Counted from the stretch's first letter, positions 1 through 11,664 are shown. The stretch is DNA of 64,000 nucleotides from Metridium senile (GCA_949775045.1 OX459110.1:3151001-3215000); one strand, 5' to 3'. The notes: a model not told the origin generated them from the sequence alone. Program-made: numbers and translations.

Positions 1-952
1 TACATTCATTTATTCACTTTTCGCTTTTATTTAAATATATTTTCATTTCCTTATTAATTCTTTATTTAATAATAATATTTCTTTTAATATTTCTTTTAAA
101 TATATACAAATAGACACAATATACAAATATATTTTCACTTTTTTCAATTGTTCCCGTTATTTATTTATTCATTAATTCATTTTTTTTTTCATTTTTCAAT
201 TATATTAATTTTTTTTCCTTTCCGTTTAAATATATTTCTCTTTTCTTTTTTTTAATATAATACATTCATTTGTTTAAACTTTTATTTTTATAATATAACA
301 GACATTCAAATATCTCTTCGTTTTTCAATTATATTATATTTTTTTTATTTACCCATATAAATATATTTCTCTTTTTTTTTAAATATAATAAAAATAATTC
401 ATTTATTTAATTTTTTATATTCAAAATATAACAAACACTCAATTCAAATATCTAATTTTCCCCTTTTCTCTGTCATGTTTCCTAATTTTCCCCGTATTTT
501 TCCCTTATTATATTTTCCAGCTATCTTTTTCATCTACAAGTCTCTTCGAGCCGTGTTTTGCTCCCTCTTCCGCAGCATTACAAGGAAATCCGTGTAAACC
601 ATAAATATATCCTCTTCGCCTTGTTTGAAATAACACTAGTCTCCTATTACAAGATACAAAACTTAACAAAGATGGGTTTTACAGTCAAAAAGAATAGCTT
701 ACAAGATTAAGTTTCTGCCCTTGTCAATCGAAATGGAAACTAGCGAGTAATATAAGCTAGCATAGGCTACGTCGGTGTTTGATATAAACGATAGGTAATA
801 GAATAAAATTTGTAACACCGTAAAAAAAATGTTGACTTAACTTTACTGAAATGTTAACTAGCGAGTAAACTAGTATAGGCTGCGTCGGTGTTTGTTATAA
901 ACATTAGGTAATAGAATGAAATTTGTAACACCGTAAAAAATGTTGACTTAAA

Positions 953-997
953 CTTTACTGACGTTTCGAGCTTCACTGAGCCCTTTGTCGGAGTAAA
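953..997 (-). ncRNA. Hammerhead-like core in repeat R1
   Basis: On the minus strand the order is UUUACU, CCGACA, a stem-II-like hairpin (GGGCU pairing with AGCUC), CGAAAC, GUC, then AGUAAA. UUUACU and AGUAAA are complementary and would form stem I. Stem III is reduced to the palindrome ACGU. The CUGANGA core is changed here (CCGACAA), so this copy is probably inactive. Confidence 0.35.
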
Positions 998-1024
998 AAA
1001 AGCTTTCTTTTTGGGATTTCCCTC

Positions 1025-1069
1025 TTTACTCCGACGAAGGGCTAAATTAAAGCTCGAAATGTAAGTAAA
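1025..1069 (+). ncRNA. Degenerate hammerhead-like core in repeat R1
   Basis: Plus-strand partner of the previous copy, with CCGACGA, a stem II hairpin and CGAAA. The cleavage triplet GUC is lost (GAAAUGUAAG), so it is likely a decayed copy. Confidence 0.3.
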
Positions 1070-1120
1070 ATTAAAATTTTTTACGGTGTTACACATGTTA
1101 CAGAATTCATTCTATTGCTT

Positions 1121-1394
1121 ATCTTTGTCAATCTCTTTAAGTTTAATAATTATTTTGGTAGCAAAACATATTAAAGCATAATTTACGAGAAAGCTTTAAT
1201 TGTTAATTAATGTCGCTTTTATATAATATTGTTATTTTCACTTGTTGTTTGTGGATATAAAACTTATACTAACTGCTCAATTATATCTACAAACATTTTC
1301 TAAATTATATAGTATATCTTTTAGATATTTTATTAAAAATAGCCTCAATATTATCAATATAGTTGACGCGACGGACAGGAGTTTTTCTAGGCTT
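1121..1394. other. AT-rich stretch without a gene
   Basis: Nothing recognisable is seen. The stretch lies downstream of paladin exon 1 on the minus strand and is presumably intronic. Confidence 0.5.
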
Positions 1395-1862
1395 AAATAA
1401 AATAAAATGAAATGAAATGAAAAAAAAAATAAAATAAAAAAAATGAAATGAAATTATATAAAATGAAATAAAATGAAATAAAATGAAATAAAATGAAATA
1501 AAATGAAATAAAATAATTTAAAATGAAATGAAATAAAATAAAATGAAATAAAATAAAATGAAATAAAATAAAATAAAATGAAATGAAATAAAATAAAATA
1601 AAATAAAATAAAATGAAATGAAATGAAATGGAATGAAATAAAATGAAATAAAATAAAATGAAATAAAATAAAATGAAATAAAATAAAATGAAATGAAATG
1701 AAATAAAATAAAATGAAATGAAATGCATGAAATGAAATGAAATGAAATGAAATAAAATGAAATAAAATAAAATAAAATGAAATAAAATAAAATGAAATGA
1801 AATAAAATAAAATAAAATAAAATGAAATGAAATGAAATAAAATAAAATAAAATGAAATAAAT
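1395..1862. repeat. AATGA/AATAA pentanucleotide microsatellite
   Basis: About 470 bp of interspersed AATGA and AATAA pentamers. Long open frames here (on the minus strand ISFHFILFYF-type peptides) are by-products of the simple repeat and are not coding. Confidence 0.95.
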
Positions 1863-2630
1863 ATTCGTTAATCTTAAATTATAAGGAGAAATTAAAGGAG
1901 AAAAAATAGAAACACCAAAAAAATACACACCAAAAACAAAACAGAAATCGATATCAAATGCAAATCCCATTTGTCAAATATATACTGTATCATTCAGTAA
2001 ATTATTAATTATTAATATTGAATGAATTTAATACACTGAAACGTTTTTAAACCTACCCTTAGCAAATCTACAACAAATGTGTTATAAATTTCATACGTTA
2101 AATGTAATACAAGGGTGTTAAAAAGTCTTAATGTCCATGTCATTTACAAAACGAATTTGGAGAATTAATCTTTATGTTTGATCTTACACTGACAGCCAGA
2201 CCAAAAATATAATATAAATTTAACAGAGTGTGTCATCCAATATTCTCGTATTTGAATAATTGATCGGATGGCGTAAAATTCAAAACATTTGTAACAATTT
2301 CAAACGCACTTCGTTAATATAAACTTCATTATCTAAATTATAGATGTAATTGGACATTTTCCTTTGAAAATGAAAACAATATGCATCTGTCATTGAAATA
2401 TATATTGTCAACCGAAAAAGCATTTTTACTTCATTGAAAATTGATGACACGATACAGATTTCAAATATTCTAACTTTATATCGAAAAAAAAAATGATTCC
2501 CAAAAAACAAAATATAATGCGTTCGTATGTATTAATAAAAACAATATTTGAAGTATTCATTTCATTGAGAATTAATTCGAAAAACAAAAATACCTAAATA
2601 TCAAACAAAGTTATGAGTATTAAAACCTAC
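1863..2630 (-). other. Paladin intron 1 (part), no gene seen
   Basis: AT-rich, no coding homology recognised. It follows the GTAGGT donor of paladin exon 1. I looked for the next paladin exon on the minus strand in 1-2,630 and did not find it, so the rest of the gene should lie beyond the left edge. Confidence 0.6.
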
Positions 2631-3062
2631 CCTGTGCCCGTTGTCAATAAGAGTTTCAATCACCAGCGCTAAGCCATCTTTTGAAGGTTGGCCCATGCCA
2701 TACACAGGATACGAACCGCCTGCTTTGCGAAAATTCGGAGCACCACACTTCTGAAGAGTATTCAACCGATCAACTCCGTCAAAATGGTCTTTTATGAGGT
2801 AATATTTGTCTTGTATAAGCCCATGTTCTGGGAAGCCATTTTTGATACAGCCTCTTTTTCGAATCAGAGGAGTATTTGTTGGCGCGTAGCTTAAAACAAT
2901 GAAGCCATTTGACTGTTTTTTGGGCACAGACGAGGCTTTTCGTCCCTTCTGAACACTTCTTTGTATATTTGGGTTTGAATGGTGTATCGGTGTCGCAGGG
3001 CTTTGGTTTAAGCTTGGGCTTGAACCAGGCGGAGACCCAACGGAGCTCGCAGCCGAACCCAT
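2631..3062 (-). CDS. PALD1: Paladin, first coding exon (partial gene)
   Basis: Encodes the first 144 residues of paladin, a phosphatase-like cytoplasmic and membrane-associated protein that in vertebrates dampens receptor tyrosine kinase signalling. The N terminus MGSAAS has Gly2 and Ser6, a good N-myristoylation signal as in vertebrate paladin. After a Ser/Pro/Asn-rich stretch comes a segment with the family pattern: 'QDKYYLIKDHF', 'CGAPNFRKAGG' and 'VYGMGQPSKDGL', ending in DNGHR, the point just before the first phosphatase-like domain. The exon ends in a phase-0 GTAGGT donor (2630). A TTTTAG acceptor at 3083-3084 leaves a 20-nt 5' UTR piece on this exon. The active-site loops lie in exons outside the window, so catalytic status cannot be judged. 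Confidence 0.82.
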
Positions 3063-3158
3063 ATCAAAGCATCGAAAGGCACCTAAAATGGTACATGAAA
3101 AAGTTCAGTTAGTAACCATGAATCGCTACCATGTAAACAAATATAAACTAACTCACTC
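3063..3158 (-). promoter_or_regulatory. Paladin 5' UTR junction: acceptor at 3083 and possible upstream donor near 3157
   Basis: On the minus strand a CCATTTTAG acceptor precedes 20 nt of leader. About 75 nt further upstream is AAGAAGA followed by GTGAGT, a possible donor of a non-coding first exon, which would make an intron of only about 75 nt. A short upstream ATG-TGA frame lies in the leader. The alternative, trans-splicing at this acceptor, is discussed in the findings. Confidence 0.4.
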
Positions 3159-3870
3159 TTCTTCATCGCTTTGACGACTTGCATGCGTTTCGGGTCAAGT
3201 TGGTGTCAACAATGACAGTTTCTTAGCCAATCAGATCTGATTTGAGTTATCTACTCGACCAATCAACGCGCGAGAAATGGGATGTATATTTCACAGGTGT
3301 TTTTGACGTTGATCCCGCTTTTTGTTCGCTACAAATATGAACTAAGAAAAATAGCCCGAACTATGGCTTTAATTGTGTATTCAGTAGTCACAAAAGAGTG
3401 AAAAAACAATATGATTATTTACAACCTTGTTTTGTTTGAGGTTCGTGCGATAGTACCTTGAATCAATAGCAAGAGCAAATATGAGAACGATTTTATTTAC
3501 TTTGTTTTAACACAGACTGCACAAAAAAACAAGTTATTGGCATATTAATTTATATGTAGTGACGGTGACGTTCGTCCTCTTTCACACCTTATAACTTTCC
3601 TTCCGTTTTTTACTTTTGTTTTCTAGAATTCTAAAAATGGTTTTATTATTTATAAAGTTTTAATCCTCAACGGGTTCACAATTTGCTTTTATCATTTGTC
3701 GTGGTCACGTCTTTGCCACGTCTTTAGATCTCTTTTATTTCAGCTTTTTGTATTTTTTTTCTTTAATTAATAAATTCTTGTGACGTACGATTATCATTCT
3801 CTTCTATTCTGTTCTATTTTAATTTCTTCTCTTTTCTCCTCTCCTCTTCTGTTCTTTTCAGTTCTGTTTT
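3159..3870. other. Intergenic stretch, no gene seen
   Basis: Upstream of paladin. No open frame with recognisable homology. It would contain the paladin promoter if transcription starts near 3.2 kb, but no TATA or other clear element is seen. Confidence 0.5.
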
Positions 3871-3871
3871 G

Positions 3872-4001
3872 TAATTCTCTTCTCTTCTCTTCTCTTCTCT
3901 TCTCTTCTCTTCTCTTCTCTTCTCTTCTCTTCTCTTCTCTTCTCTTCTCTTCTCTTCTCTTCTCTTCTCTTCTCTTCTCTTCTCTTCTCTTCTCTTCTCT
4001 T
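3872..4001. repeat. (TTCTC)n microsatellite
   Basis: About 26 near-perfect copies of a TTCTC pentamer. Frames translating as LLFSS repeats or RREEK repeats on the opposite strand are artefacts. Confidence 0.97.
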
Positions 4002-4207
4002 TATAAACCACTGCTTTTTGAATTCGCACGCTTTTAAATCGGTGTTCCTATAGAGCACAGCAGGTCAACTTCCTTCCTTTTCGATATTTTGTTTAGATCA
4101 CCTTTGAAAGGGGAGCTTTTTGCTTAATTATGCTTTATGCATTTTTTACATTAAAACTATCATAACCGCGAAACTAATGGCGGGCCACATGCAGCAATAT
4201 ATAGGTA

Positions 4208-4526
4208 TACACCTGGTTCAAAAAAAGTTGACGGGGCGAACGGCGATTTGGCGATTGGTGATTGTCGATCGCACGACCGAAAGGAACTATGGGTAGTACG
4301 AATTCCTTCTTATTCGTTTCTAAATTATACCCAAACAATTTATGCCTCCACTGTTAAGCGAAACCTTCGAGACACCCATCCAAGGTCATCGCTGAACGGC
4401 GTTTATTCCATTTAGAATGGAATAAGAACACATTCCTATTACCCAAAGTCGCTTTCGGTCGTGCAATCGCCAATTACCAATCGCTAATCGCCGTTCGCCC
4501 CGTCAAACTTTTTTGAATTAGGTGTA
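4208..4526. mobile_element. MITE-like element with about 75-bp inverted repeats
   Basis: The ends read TACACCTGGTTCAAAAAAAG and, inverted, TACACCTAATTCAAAAAAG, and continue inward through GACGGGGCGAACGGCGATT on both sides. No coding capacity. A diverged relative may lie at 45,923-46,222. Confidence 0.75.
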
Positions 4527-4837
4527 TGCATTAATATAACATGTCTAAATACAGTCAAAATAGAGCGAAATATATATATACTATAAATATATATACGGTC
4601 AGTACCTGTGACCGCTTAATAGAGGTTGGCCGGTGAAAAGAGGTATAGAATAGGTATAGGAAAAGATTTGGGACTTTTTATTGTGGCCGACTAATAGAGG
4701 GTGACCGGTGACCGCTTAATAATAATAGTCGCAAACAAAGCCACAGTCCACACTCTGAAGCCTGCAAAGGATGACGGTTTTTCTTCTCTTGTTAACGATA
4801 TATTCATAACATATTTTGGTAGTACATGTTTGTGTTA

Positions 4838-5117
4838 TAGAGTGCTTACACTATGTCCATGAAATAAAATCTAAATAGTTACTAACTAATAGTTTTTATT
4901 TAGTGACTATTAGTCACTATCACTCAACTGAAACAGCTTTAGTAACAATACACAATGAATAAAGTATTAACTTTCTATGGTTTTGAGTATTTGATTTCCC
5001 TTGTGTATTGTTACTAAAGCTGTTACAGTTGAGTGATAGTGACTAATAGTCACTAAATAAAAACTATTAGTTAGGAACTATTTAGATTCTATTTCATGGA
5101 CATAGTGTAAGCACTCT
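4838..5117. mobile_element. Nested hairpin element, family S
   Basis: Near-perfect inverted repeat with ends GAGTGCTTACACTATGTCCA. Arms continue through the ACTATTAGTCACTATCACTC region on both sides. TA flanks both ends, consistent with TA target duplication. Related copies lie at 17,131-17,642 and near 17.85 kb. Confidence 0.7.
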
Positions 5118-5226
5118 ATGAACAACACGAGATGTTTTTGTGGTAGATATAAATACAAATATTTCTTTAAAAATCGTGCAATAAATCACAAATTAAGTCC
5201 ATTGTCCTTTGCAGGCTTTAAACCTG

Positions 5227-5340
5227 GTTTTCACTAGCGACGCAACGCAAGCGCAAACGCAAGCGCAAACGCAAGCGCAAACGCAAGCGCAAGCACAAGC
5301 ACAAGCATTTGCGCTTGTCCTTGCGTCGCTAGTGAAAACT
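5227..5340. mobile_element. Nested MITE with GCAAGCGCAAAC repeats inside
   Basis: Inverted ends GGTTTTCACTAGCGACGCAA enclose a short CGCAAG/CACAAG tandem. It sits inside the outer family P element. Confidence 0.65.
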
Positions 5341-5698
5341 AGAGTGTGGACTGTAGCTTCGGCTGAGACAAAGATTTTTGAAATAGGTGTATATACAAGC
5401 AGTAAGTATCGTTGAAGTATTTTGAATGGTTCTGTTGATTTCAAGACCACAGGAAAGCACTCAAAGGCGTTTAAAATTACGCACAATGCACGCTTGACTG
5501 ATTAAAGTCTTATAAGGACAATCTAGCACCAAATGTATGCAAATAGTCTATTTCAGATCACGTCGCATTTTCTTGAGAATCATCTGAAAGAATCTCTCAC
5601 AAGTGTTGTATGGTCACGTGGTTTGAAATGGAAAACAAACAACAAAGGTGAAGAGGTCTATTAAACAAAGTCAGACGACATTTTCGTCTCAAATTGTG

Positions 5699-5966
5699 AA
5701 GGAAAGGAAAGGAAAGGAAAGGAAAGGAAAGGAAAGGAAAGGAAAGGAAAGGAAAGGAAAGGAAAGGAAAGGAAAGGAAAGGAAAGGAAAGGAAAGGAAA
5801 GGAAAGGAAAGGAAAGGAAAGGAAAGGAAAGGAAAGGAAAGGAAAGGAAAGGAAAGGAAAGGAAAGGAAAGGAAAGGAAAGGAAAGGAAAGGAAAGGAAA
5901 GGAAAGGAAAGGAAAGGAAAGGAAAGGAAAGGAAAGGAAAGGAAAGGAAAGGAAAGGAAAGGAAAG
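5699..5966. repeat. (GGAAA)n microsatellite, almost perfect
   Basis: About 53 uninterrupted GGAAA units. All purine on one strand; the KERKG-type and FLSFP-type frames are artefacts. Confidence 0.98.
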
Positions 5967-6239
5967 ATAAGGAACAAAAATTAAAGTATAGGTAAGACAA
6001 AGTTAAAGAAAACAGAAAAAAAAGACAGATAGAAAAAAGAAAAGAAAAAAATTCAAAAACGAGTATAAAATGACACTAGAAAAAATAAATACCAGGCCAA
6101 AAACCTTATCATGGTCCAGTAAATCGACAAGTACTCGCTTTTTTTAGTGATTTGATCGAAACATTTACACAGCTGTTTCACTAATGTTATGATTGTCATG
6201 ACACTTTCTTATTTTTAACGACATCTTGTCCATGACATA

Positions 6240-6430
6240 TATAAGCCTATTTTAGAAATCCTTGTCTATAGACAAGTAACAGTGAACATGGAATAAGAAT
6301 TGTGATATTTATGTTCAAAATAAATTCTAGTATATAGAGTATTGTGCGGTGTCACGTGACATTTCTTTAAGTATGTATGTCTTTTTGATGGACAATGTAA
6401 CTGATGACATTGAGTGTTTGTATATGTATA
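6240..6430. repeat. Direct repeat with TCACGTGAC, copy 1
   Basis: Contains GTAACAGTGAACATGGAATA and, about 80 bp on, GTCACGTGACATTTCTTT. It recurs at about 6,825 and 7,022. The palindromic CACGTG is conserved in all three. Confidence 0.6.
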
Positions 6431-6478
6431 AAAGATGAATTTGTTAAAATAGTATGTATATAGAGATATACAAAAAGG

Positions 6479-6480
<2 letters not shown>

Positions 6481-6529
<49 letters not shown>

Positions 6530-6532
6530 TAT

Positions 6533-6593
<61 letters not shown>

Positions 6594-6605
6594 GTTATAA
6601 TAATA

Positions 6606-6671
<66 letters not shown>

Positions 6672-6700
6672 GTAATAATAATAATAATAATAATAATATT
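6481..6700. repeat. (AAT)n microsatellite
   Basis: About 220 bp of AAT trinucleotides with a few ATT and AGT interruptions. Confidence 0.97.
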
Positions 6701-6824
6701 AAATTTATAGCTTTACACGAAGTTTCAAAGCTTTACAAAATACTAATAGAACTTTAATCTACAATGCGTAAAATACAAAAAAAGAAAATATATAAAAATA
6801 CTATACATTTTCTATAATAAGGTA

Positions 6825-6965
6825 ACAGTGAACATGGAATAAGAATTATGAAATTTATGCACAAAATTAATGCAAATATCGAACATTTAGAGCGAATTTA
6901 TGTCAGTGGTATCACGTGACATTTCTTTTAGTATAATGGACAATGTTAATAACATTGACTGTGTT
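6825..6965. repeat. Direct repeat with TCACGTGAC, copy 2
   Basis: Same order of blocks as the copy at 6.24 kb (GGTAACAGTGAACATGGAAT, then ATCACGTGACATTTC). Confidence 0.6.
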
Positions 6966-6990
6966 TAAAAGATGAATTTGTTAAAGTAGT

Positions 6991-7165
6991 ATGCATATGT
7001 CTATTTCAAAAATCGTTGTCTATATATAATAAGTAACAATGAGCATGCATGGAATAAGAATTATGAAATTTATGCTCAAAATTAATGCTATTATCGAGTA
7101 TTATTTAGAGCGAATTTATGTGTTATCACGTGACATTTGTTTTAGTATTAACCCTTTTTGCTGGA
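6991..7165. repeat. Direct repeat with TCACGTGAC, copy 3
   Basis: Third copy (AGTAACAATGAGCATG, then TTATCACGTGACATTTG). Confidence 0.6.
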
Positions 7166-8177
7166 CATTGACTGTAAATGACATTGACTATAAATGATTT
7201 GTAAAGTAGAGCATACTCTCTTCTTCTTGCGATAGTAAAATATTTACTAAATTGATCTTCATATAATGTATATTAATATTATGCTTTTGGGATATATAGT
7301 TTTATATATAAATTAATAAAAGCTTAAGGAACAGTTTTTAAAAGTAGTAATCGAAAGTTCCCCACTACTCTATAAGCTTTCCATTTGTTTTTAATTCAGT
7401 AACTGCAAGTTTTAATTTAATTCTTCAGTGACTCCAAACGTCGAAATATACTTGGCAATGCGTTAATCTTTCTTTTAAATACTAAAACGAAATCGTTATT
7501 AATCAGTAAAAAGTGCAGTGCAATTAAGGCTTAAAACAATTCAAATTCGTAGGTAGAAAATATATAAATACAAAAGAGACATCATTTAAAATATTGACGT
7601 TACTTTTACCTCCGGAAAGTAGTCGCCGAAAACGTGTCAAAATAGATCGAAATCTTGCCTAAAAAAGCCAAGAAGAACTACGGTGATTCTTGCTCTTCCT
7701 TTCCAGTCCAGAAAAAAAAATATTTAAATTTGGAACTGGCCAAGTTTATCATTTCTTTAATTTCCGTTTTTCGGTAATTTCAGTTTAGCTATATAGATTT
7801 GAATATTTGGAACTGGCAGCTGGCACTTTCAGAAACGTTTTCCCGCTCTAAATGGAAGCACGCACGCGTTGAGTTTTCAGTTCAGATTTGGCGGGAAAAT
7901 TCTAAGAATTTTACTAAAAATTGAAATTTAAACTTCCGTCATTTTTCGCTCAAGCGTCATTTCAATTTGGCAAAAAAAAAATATATAAGAATTTCAAGTC
8001 ATTATATCGCGATAATGGTTGCTTCGTGACTAGCACTTTCAAGTCTATTTTAGGGTTTTCGATCCGTCAATCAGTTTTGGGGGCGGACCTTGTACGCTAA
8101 CTCGTAAAGTCATTCATTGATTTATAACATAGATACATTCTAACACGCGCTATGATTGGTTAAAAAGCTGTGGTTTA
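7166..8177. other. Stretch without a recognised gene
   Basis: AT-rich, no long open frame and no homology recognised. No strong repeat structure beyond short A/T runs. Confidence 0.5.
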
Positions 8178-8345
8178 TGTAGTGTTTACAACATGAGCGG
8201 CCGTGTTGTATCGGCAGTAAAATTACCAGTTAAAACTTATGCAAATCAGGATATACAACACTAGTGTTGTATCAGATTTACAACACTCGTCATGGTCATG
8301 ATTTCTTTTGAAAATGTCTCATTAATTATTCATGAATTTTTTAAC
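8178..8345. mobile_element. Dispersed element U, shortened copy
   Basis: Begins GTGTTTACAACATGAGCGGC and runs on through ACAACACTAGTGTTGTATCA. The same sequence occurs at 18,857-19,118 with about 90 bp more in the middle, so this copy has an internal deletion. Confidence 0.7.
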
Positions 8346-8729
8346 AAAGTATAAACCACGCTTCTCTTTGGTCAGTGACTTCGCAAGAATATACTTTAAT
8401 ACAATCTATATTTAGTATATTCGATTTCAGCTCGTGCTTTTTGACATTTTCTCGTGTTTACAACGGTCCATCATGCAGTTATCAGAGTATAAACGACGGC
8501 TGAGCCTTATTTGGTAAGTAAACTCCGCCTCAAAATTGATTGACCGATCAGAAAAACGAAAATTGAAATTCGCAATTTGCTAGTGGAGATCTTGCAACCG
8601 ATTATCGCTGTGAAATGTCTATAAAATTAAATGAAAGACTATATAATTATAACAGGATCGTGTCGAGGGATGTTTTCTCGTGATTGATCCCGATTTTTTA
8701 CACAAACGTTTGATCCTGATCCTAAAAGC

Positions 8730-8960
8730 TCGCGTATTTTGATCCCTGATCCCTTGATCCCTGAATTTATTCATAGGATCCTGATCCCTCTTCTGTGATC
8801 CCTGATTCCAGCTGATTCGAACTTTGTGATCTCCAATCCTAAACATGTGATTCCTGATCCCACATTCCTGAATATATTCATACGATCCTGATCCCTCTTC
8901 TGTGATCCCTGATTCCAGCTGATTCGAACTATGTGATCTCCAATCCCCCTGCATGATCCC
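8730..8960. repeat. Tandem pair of about 105 bp
   Basis: Two direct copies of a segment containing CTGATCCCTCTTCTGTGATC and CCAGCTGATTCGAACT. Minus-strand frames through it (to about 9,041) show no homology and are not called as genes. Confidence 0.65.
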
Positions 8961-9283
8961 ACATCCCTCGTCACGACCCGGATATAGAAGGATTTCCTGG
9001 CAGACATGTTTGTGGTCAAAACAATGGAGCTTTTCTCTCAAAGGAACTTATTAAAAATCCTTTGTCATTCAAAACCTTTCTTTTCACTCAGTGTACGTGC
9101 CCACAAACATGACTGCCATGAAATCCCTCTATAAATAAATTTGCGTTGAAATTGATCGAGGTGTACCTGCATGCGATAAATTTTGTTTAAAAAAAATTGG
9201 CGGGGATATCGATTTTAAATTCATTTTAGAATAATTATAATGTCACGTATTGATCAAAGTAGCTTTGCTTATGATATATTTAA

Positions 9284-9605
9284 AATAAAAGCAAACGCAA
9301 GTAAGTTTGATTTTGATTTTCTCGACGCTTCCACGCCGTCCAGCGTCATTTCAAGAGTACATTAATTATATATTACAAAATTAGGGCGTCTTATAGTAGT
9401 AGAAAGCCCCATCATAATATTGCTATATTGCTATAATTATTTTGTTTATAATTATGTCAACACTATTATCATGGGACTTTCTACTACTACAAGACACCCT
9501 AATTTTAAATACTAATGTACTCTTGAATATGACGCTGGACGGCGTCGAAACGTCGAGAAAATCAAAATCAAACTTACTTGCGTTAGTTTTTATTTTAAAT
9601 GTCAC
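9284..9605. mobile_element. Long inverted repeat (arms about 145 bp)
   Basis: The left arm has CAAGTAAGTTTGATTTTGAT and CGCCGTCCAGCGTCAT; the right arm has their inverted counterparts. The centre is AT-rich. Probably a MITE or a pair of oppositely inserted short elements. Confidence 0.7.
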
Positions 9606-9949
9606 GCAATATATGAAATATAAAAATATAAAAAATTTAAAACCGCCTACTTCCTTGATCGACTAATATACCCAAAATGAATGTAAATAATGAATGTCAA
9701 CAACATGTATTTTTCAAAAACAATTTCGCACCGGAATTTAATCGTAAAAGAAGCTTTATTTTCACAGAAAACTATTGCATACTTTAAGCATGAGATACAT
9801 TATTACCTTTTCTTTTTTAGTGTACAATTGTTTTTAATTTGGTTTAAAAAAATGTCTAATTTTTGTAGAAAACGATTATAAAGTTTTGTAAAAAGGGTTA
9901 AATTATTAAAATGTTGGAATTTGTGACCTTTCTTTTGTCGCTGTAAAGC

Positions 9950-10990
9950 TCCTTTCAATGGAAAAAAAATTTTTTGGAATTGCTCCATATAATTTCTCTG
10001 AATTTTAAATTATAAATTTTGAATGTATAAAAATATAGCTGAAAAATGGGATCCTTTTTCAGACTTTTATTTCCTAGTCAATTTTTCGTCTTTTTCGTTG
10101 GTGTTTTTGAATAATTTATGATTTTTGAATTGCAAATTTCGTCGTTCTTAGCGTTAAATCTTGGCATCCTTTATTACTTGACTTCTATTTTCTATCGGAT
10201 GTTGCCTCTTGTTCGTTGATATTTCTGAACAATTTATTTGATTTTTGATTTTTGAATTGCAAATTTTGAAGTTTAAAAATGTTACCATGGCCATTACATT
10301 TTGGGATCGTTTATCTGTGTTTCCTAGTCAAAGTTGCTTCTTTTTCATTGCTGAACAATTTATCCGATGTTCGAATTGCAAATTTTGAAGTTCTAAGCTA
10401 TAAAATGTTACCATTAAATTCTGGCATCTTTATTTGTCTTTTGTTTCTTAAATGTTTTGTCTTTTTGTTGCTTTTTACAATTTATTTGATTTTTGAATTG
10501 AACATTGAACAAGTTCTTAGCTAAACAATATTACTATTAAATTTTGGCATCCTTTATCAGAACTTTCCAATGCAATATTTCATCCGATTCGTCTTCGTTG
10601 CTATTTTTGAATAATTTATCTGATTTTCGAATTGCAAATTTTGAAGTTCTTAGCTAAAAAATGCTTTATCATAACTTTGTTTCCTATGTAATTTTTGGTC
10701 TTTTTGTTGCTATTTTTGAACAATTTATCTGATTTTTGAATTGCAATTTTTTGGTATCGTTTTTCTACATGAATGTTTCCCCTTCTAGATCTCGCGTTAC
10801 TTTCAGTTTCTTAAAGATTTCTCTGATTTTTGAATTGCAAATTTTGAATTATTCAGCTAAACATTTTTACCTCTAAATCTTGGCATCCTTTAACAATTTT
10901 TTGTTTCCTCAGCTCTGCTCTTTTTGGTTGCTTTCGCTCCTAATGAAAATGTTTCTGGTCGAATTTTGAATTGCAAATTTTTTTTGATTA
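9950..10990. repeat. Degenerate tandem repeat, unit roughly 110-130 bp
   Basis: Seven or eight diverged units, each with a TTTTTGAATTGCAAATTTTG block, an AAATTTTGGCATCCTTTAT block and a GTC-TTTTTCGTTG block. Looks like an old satellite; open frames here are not conserved between units. Confidence 0.7.
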
Positions 10991-11663
10991 TAAAGCACCA
11001 GGAATATAATGCCTCCAGTGCGAATTATATTAGCTACTAGTTGACCCTATGGTAGACCCATTTTTAAATGGATTAGCTGTCAATATTTGCTAAGAGTAAT
11101 TTATAGGGTGATTAGTAGTATTTAACTTGCAAGTAGTGGATCTAATCCGTTTTATATATGGAGGATGGGATGGGTGGGTGGGGATTTATTTTTTGTACGA
11201 TAGCTACCAGAATGCTTTGCATCTTTTTAATTTTTTCGTGAAAATATTTGTCGCTTTTTCTTTTTGAAAGGCATAATAAATTAATACGCAAATATTTACG
11301 ATTAGGTAGAAAGTACTAAACAAATATGATATATACATTTGCTTTAAAGATTCTATTCATGTAAGAAAAATATAGGATAGCTAGCTGTTAAACTAGTGTG
11401 AACTGTGCCGACCAGCGTTTTACAAAAATACAATTTGAGTAAAATGTACGATGAGTCTGCTAAACAGTTTGAGTTATACAAATGTACGATAGCTAGCGGT
11501 TAAAAAAGTGTACAAAACATTTTTGCTTCAAACATAATATTTTAAAAGAGAAACAATTACAAAATTTCGTACAAAATTACTCCTATTCTACCTTATATAA
11601 TAATAGAAGGCAAAGAGAGAGTTTCGCCGATCTTTTCGCGCCTAAAATACAAAACTTTGAACC
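10991..11663. other. Stretch without a recognised gene
   Basis: No homology recognised. Contains two copies of TACGATAGCTA(C/G) motifs, too little to define an element. Confidence 0.4.
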
Positions 11664-11664
11664 A

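Larger units (their letters stand above)
735..1120. repeat. Dispersed repeat family R1, two copies head to head
   Basis: Two copies of a repeat that recurs near 15.1, 44.4, 45.7 and 56.2 kb. Each copy has a block containing ACTAGCGAGTAAACTAGTAT, a block containing GTAACACCGTAAAAAATG, and a segment with a hammerhead-like core. The two cores here face opposite ways (953-997 minus, 1025-1069 plus). The family lies outside genes or in introns. Its mobile-element class is not certain; Penelope-like elements are the best guess because of the ribozyme-like core. Confidence 0.7.
4728..5400. mobile_element. MITE family P copy with two nested insertions
   Basis: The outer arms carry GCAAACAAAGCCACAGTCCA and, inverted, GAGTGTGGACTGTAGCTTC, as in the intact copies at 20.6, 33.7 and 34.2 kb. 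The body is interrupted by a hairpin element at 4838-5117 and a second at 5227-5340. Confidence 0.7.

Noticed and set aside
540..620. Possible next paladin exon (minus strand, reading EEDIFMVYTDFLVMLRK)
   Set aside because: No match to the conserved sequence expected after GHR and no convincing acceptor. Left uncalled.
8619..9041. 140-codon minus-strand frame with DQDPMN and IRDQ motifs
   Set aside because: Runs over a tandem DNA repeat rich in GATCC; no homology and not consistent between the two repeat copies.
9535..9570. Another hammerhead-like core (GGACGGCGTCGAAACGTCGAG)
   Set aside because: Has GAAAC and GUC but no CUGANGA-like box and no separate stem II; better explained as part of the long inverted repeat.
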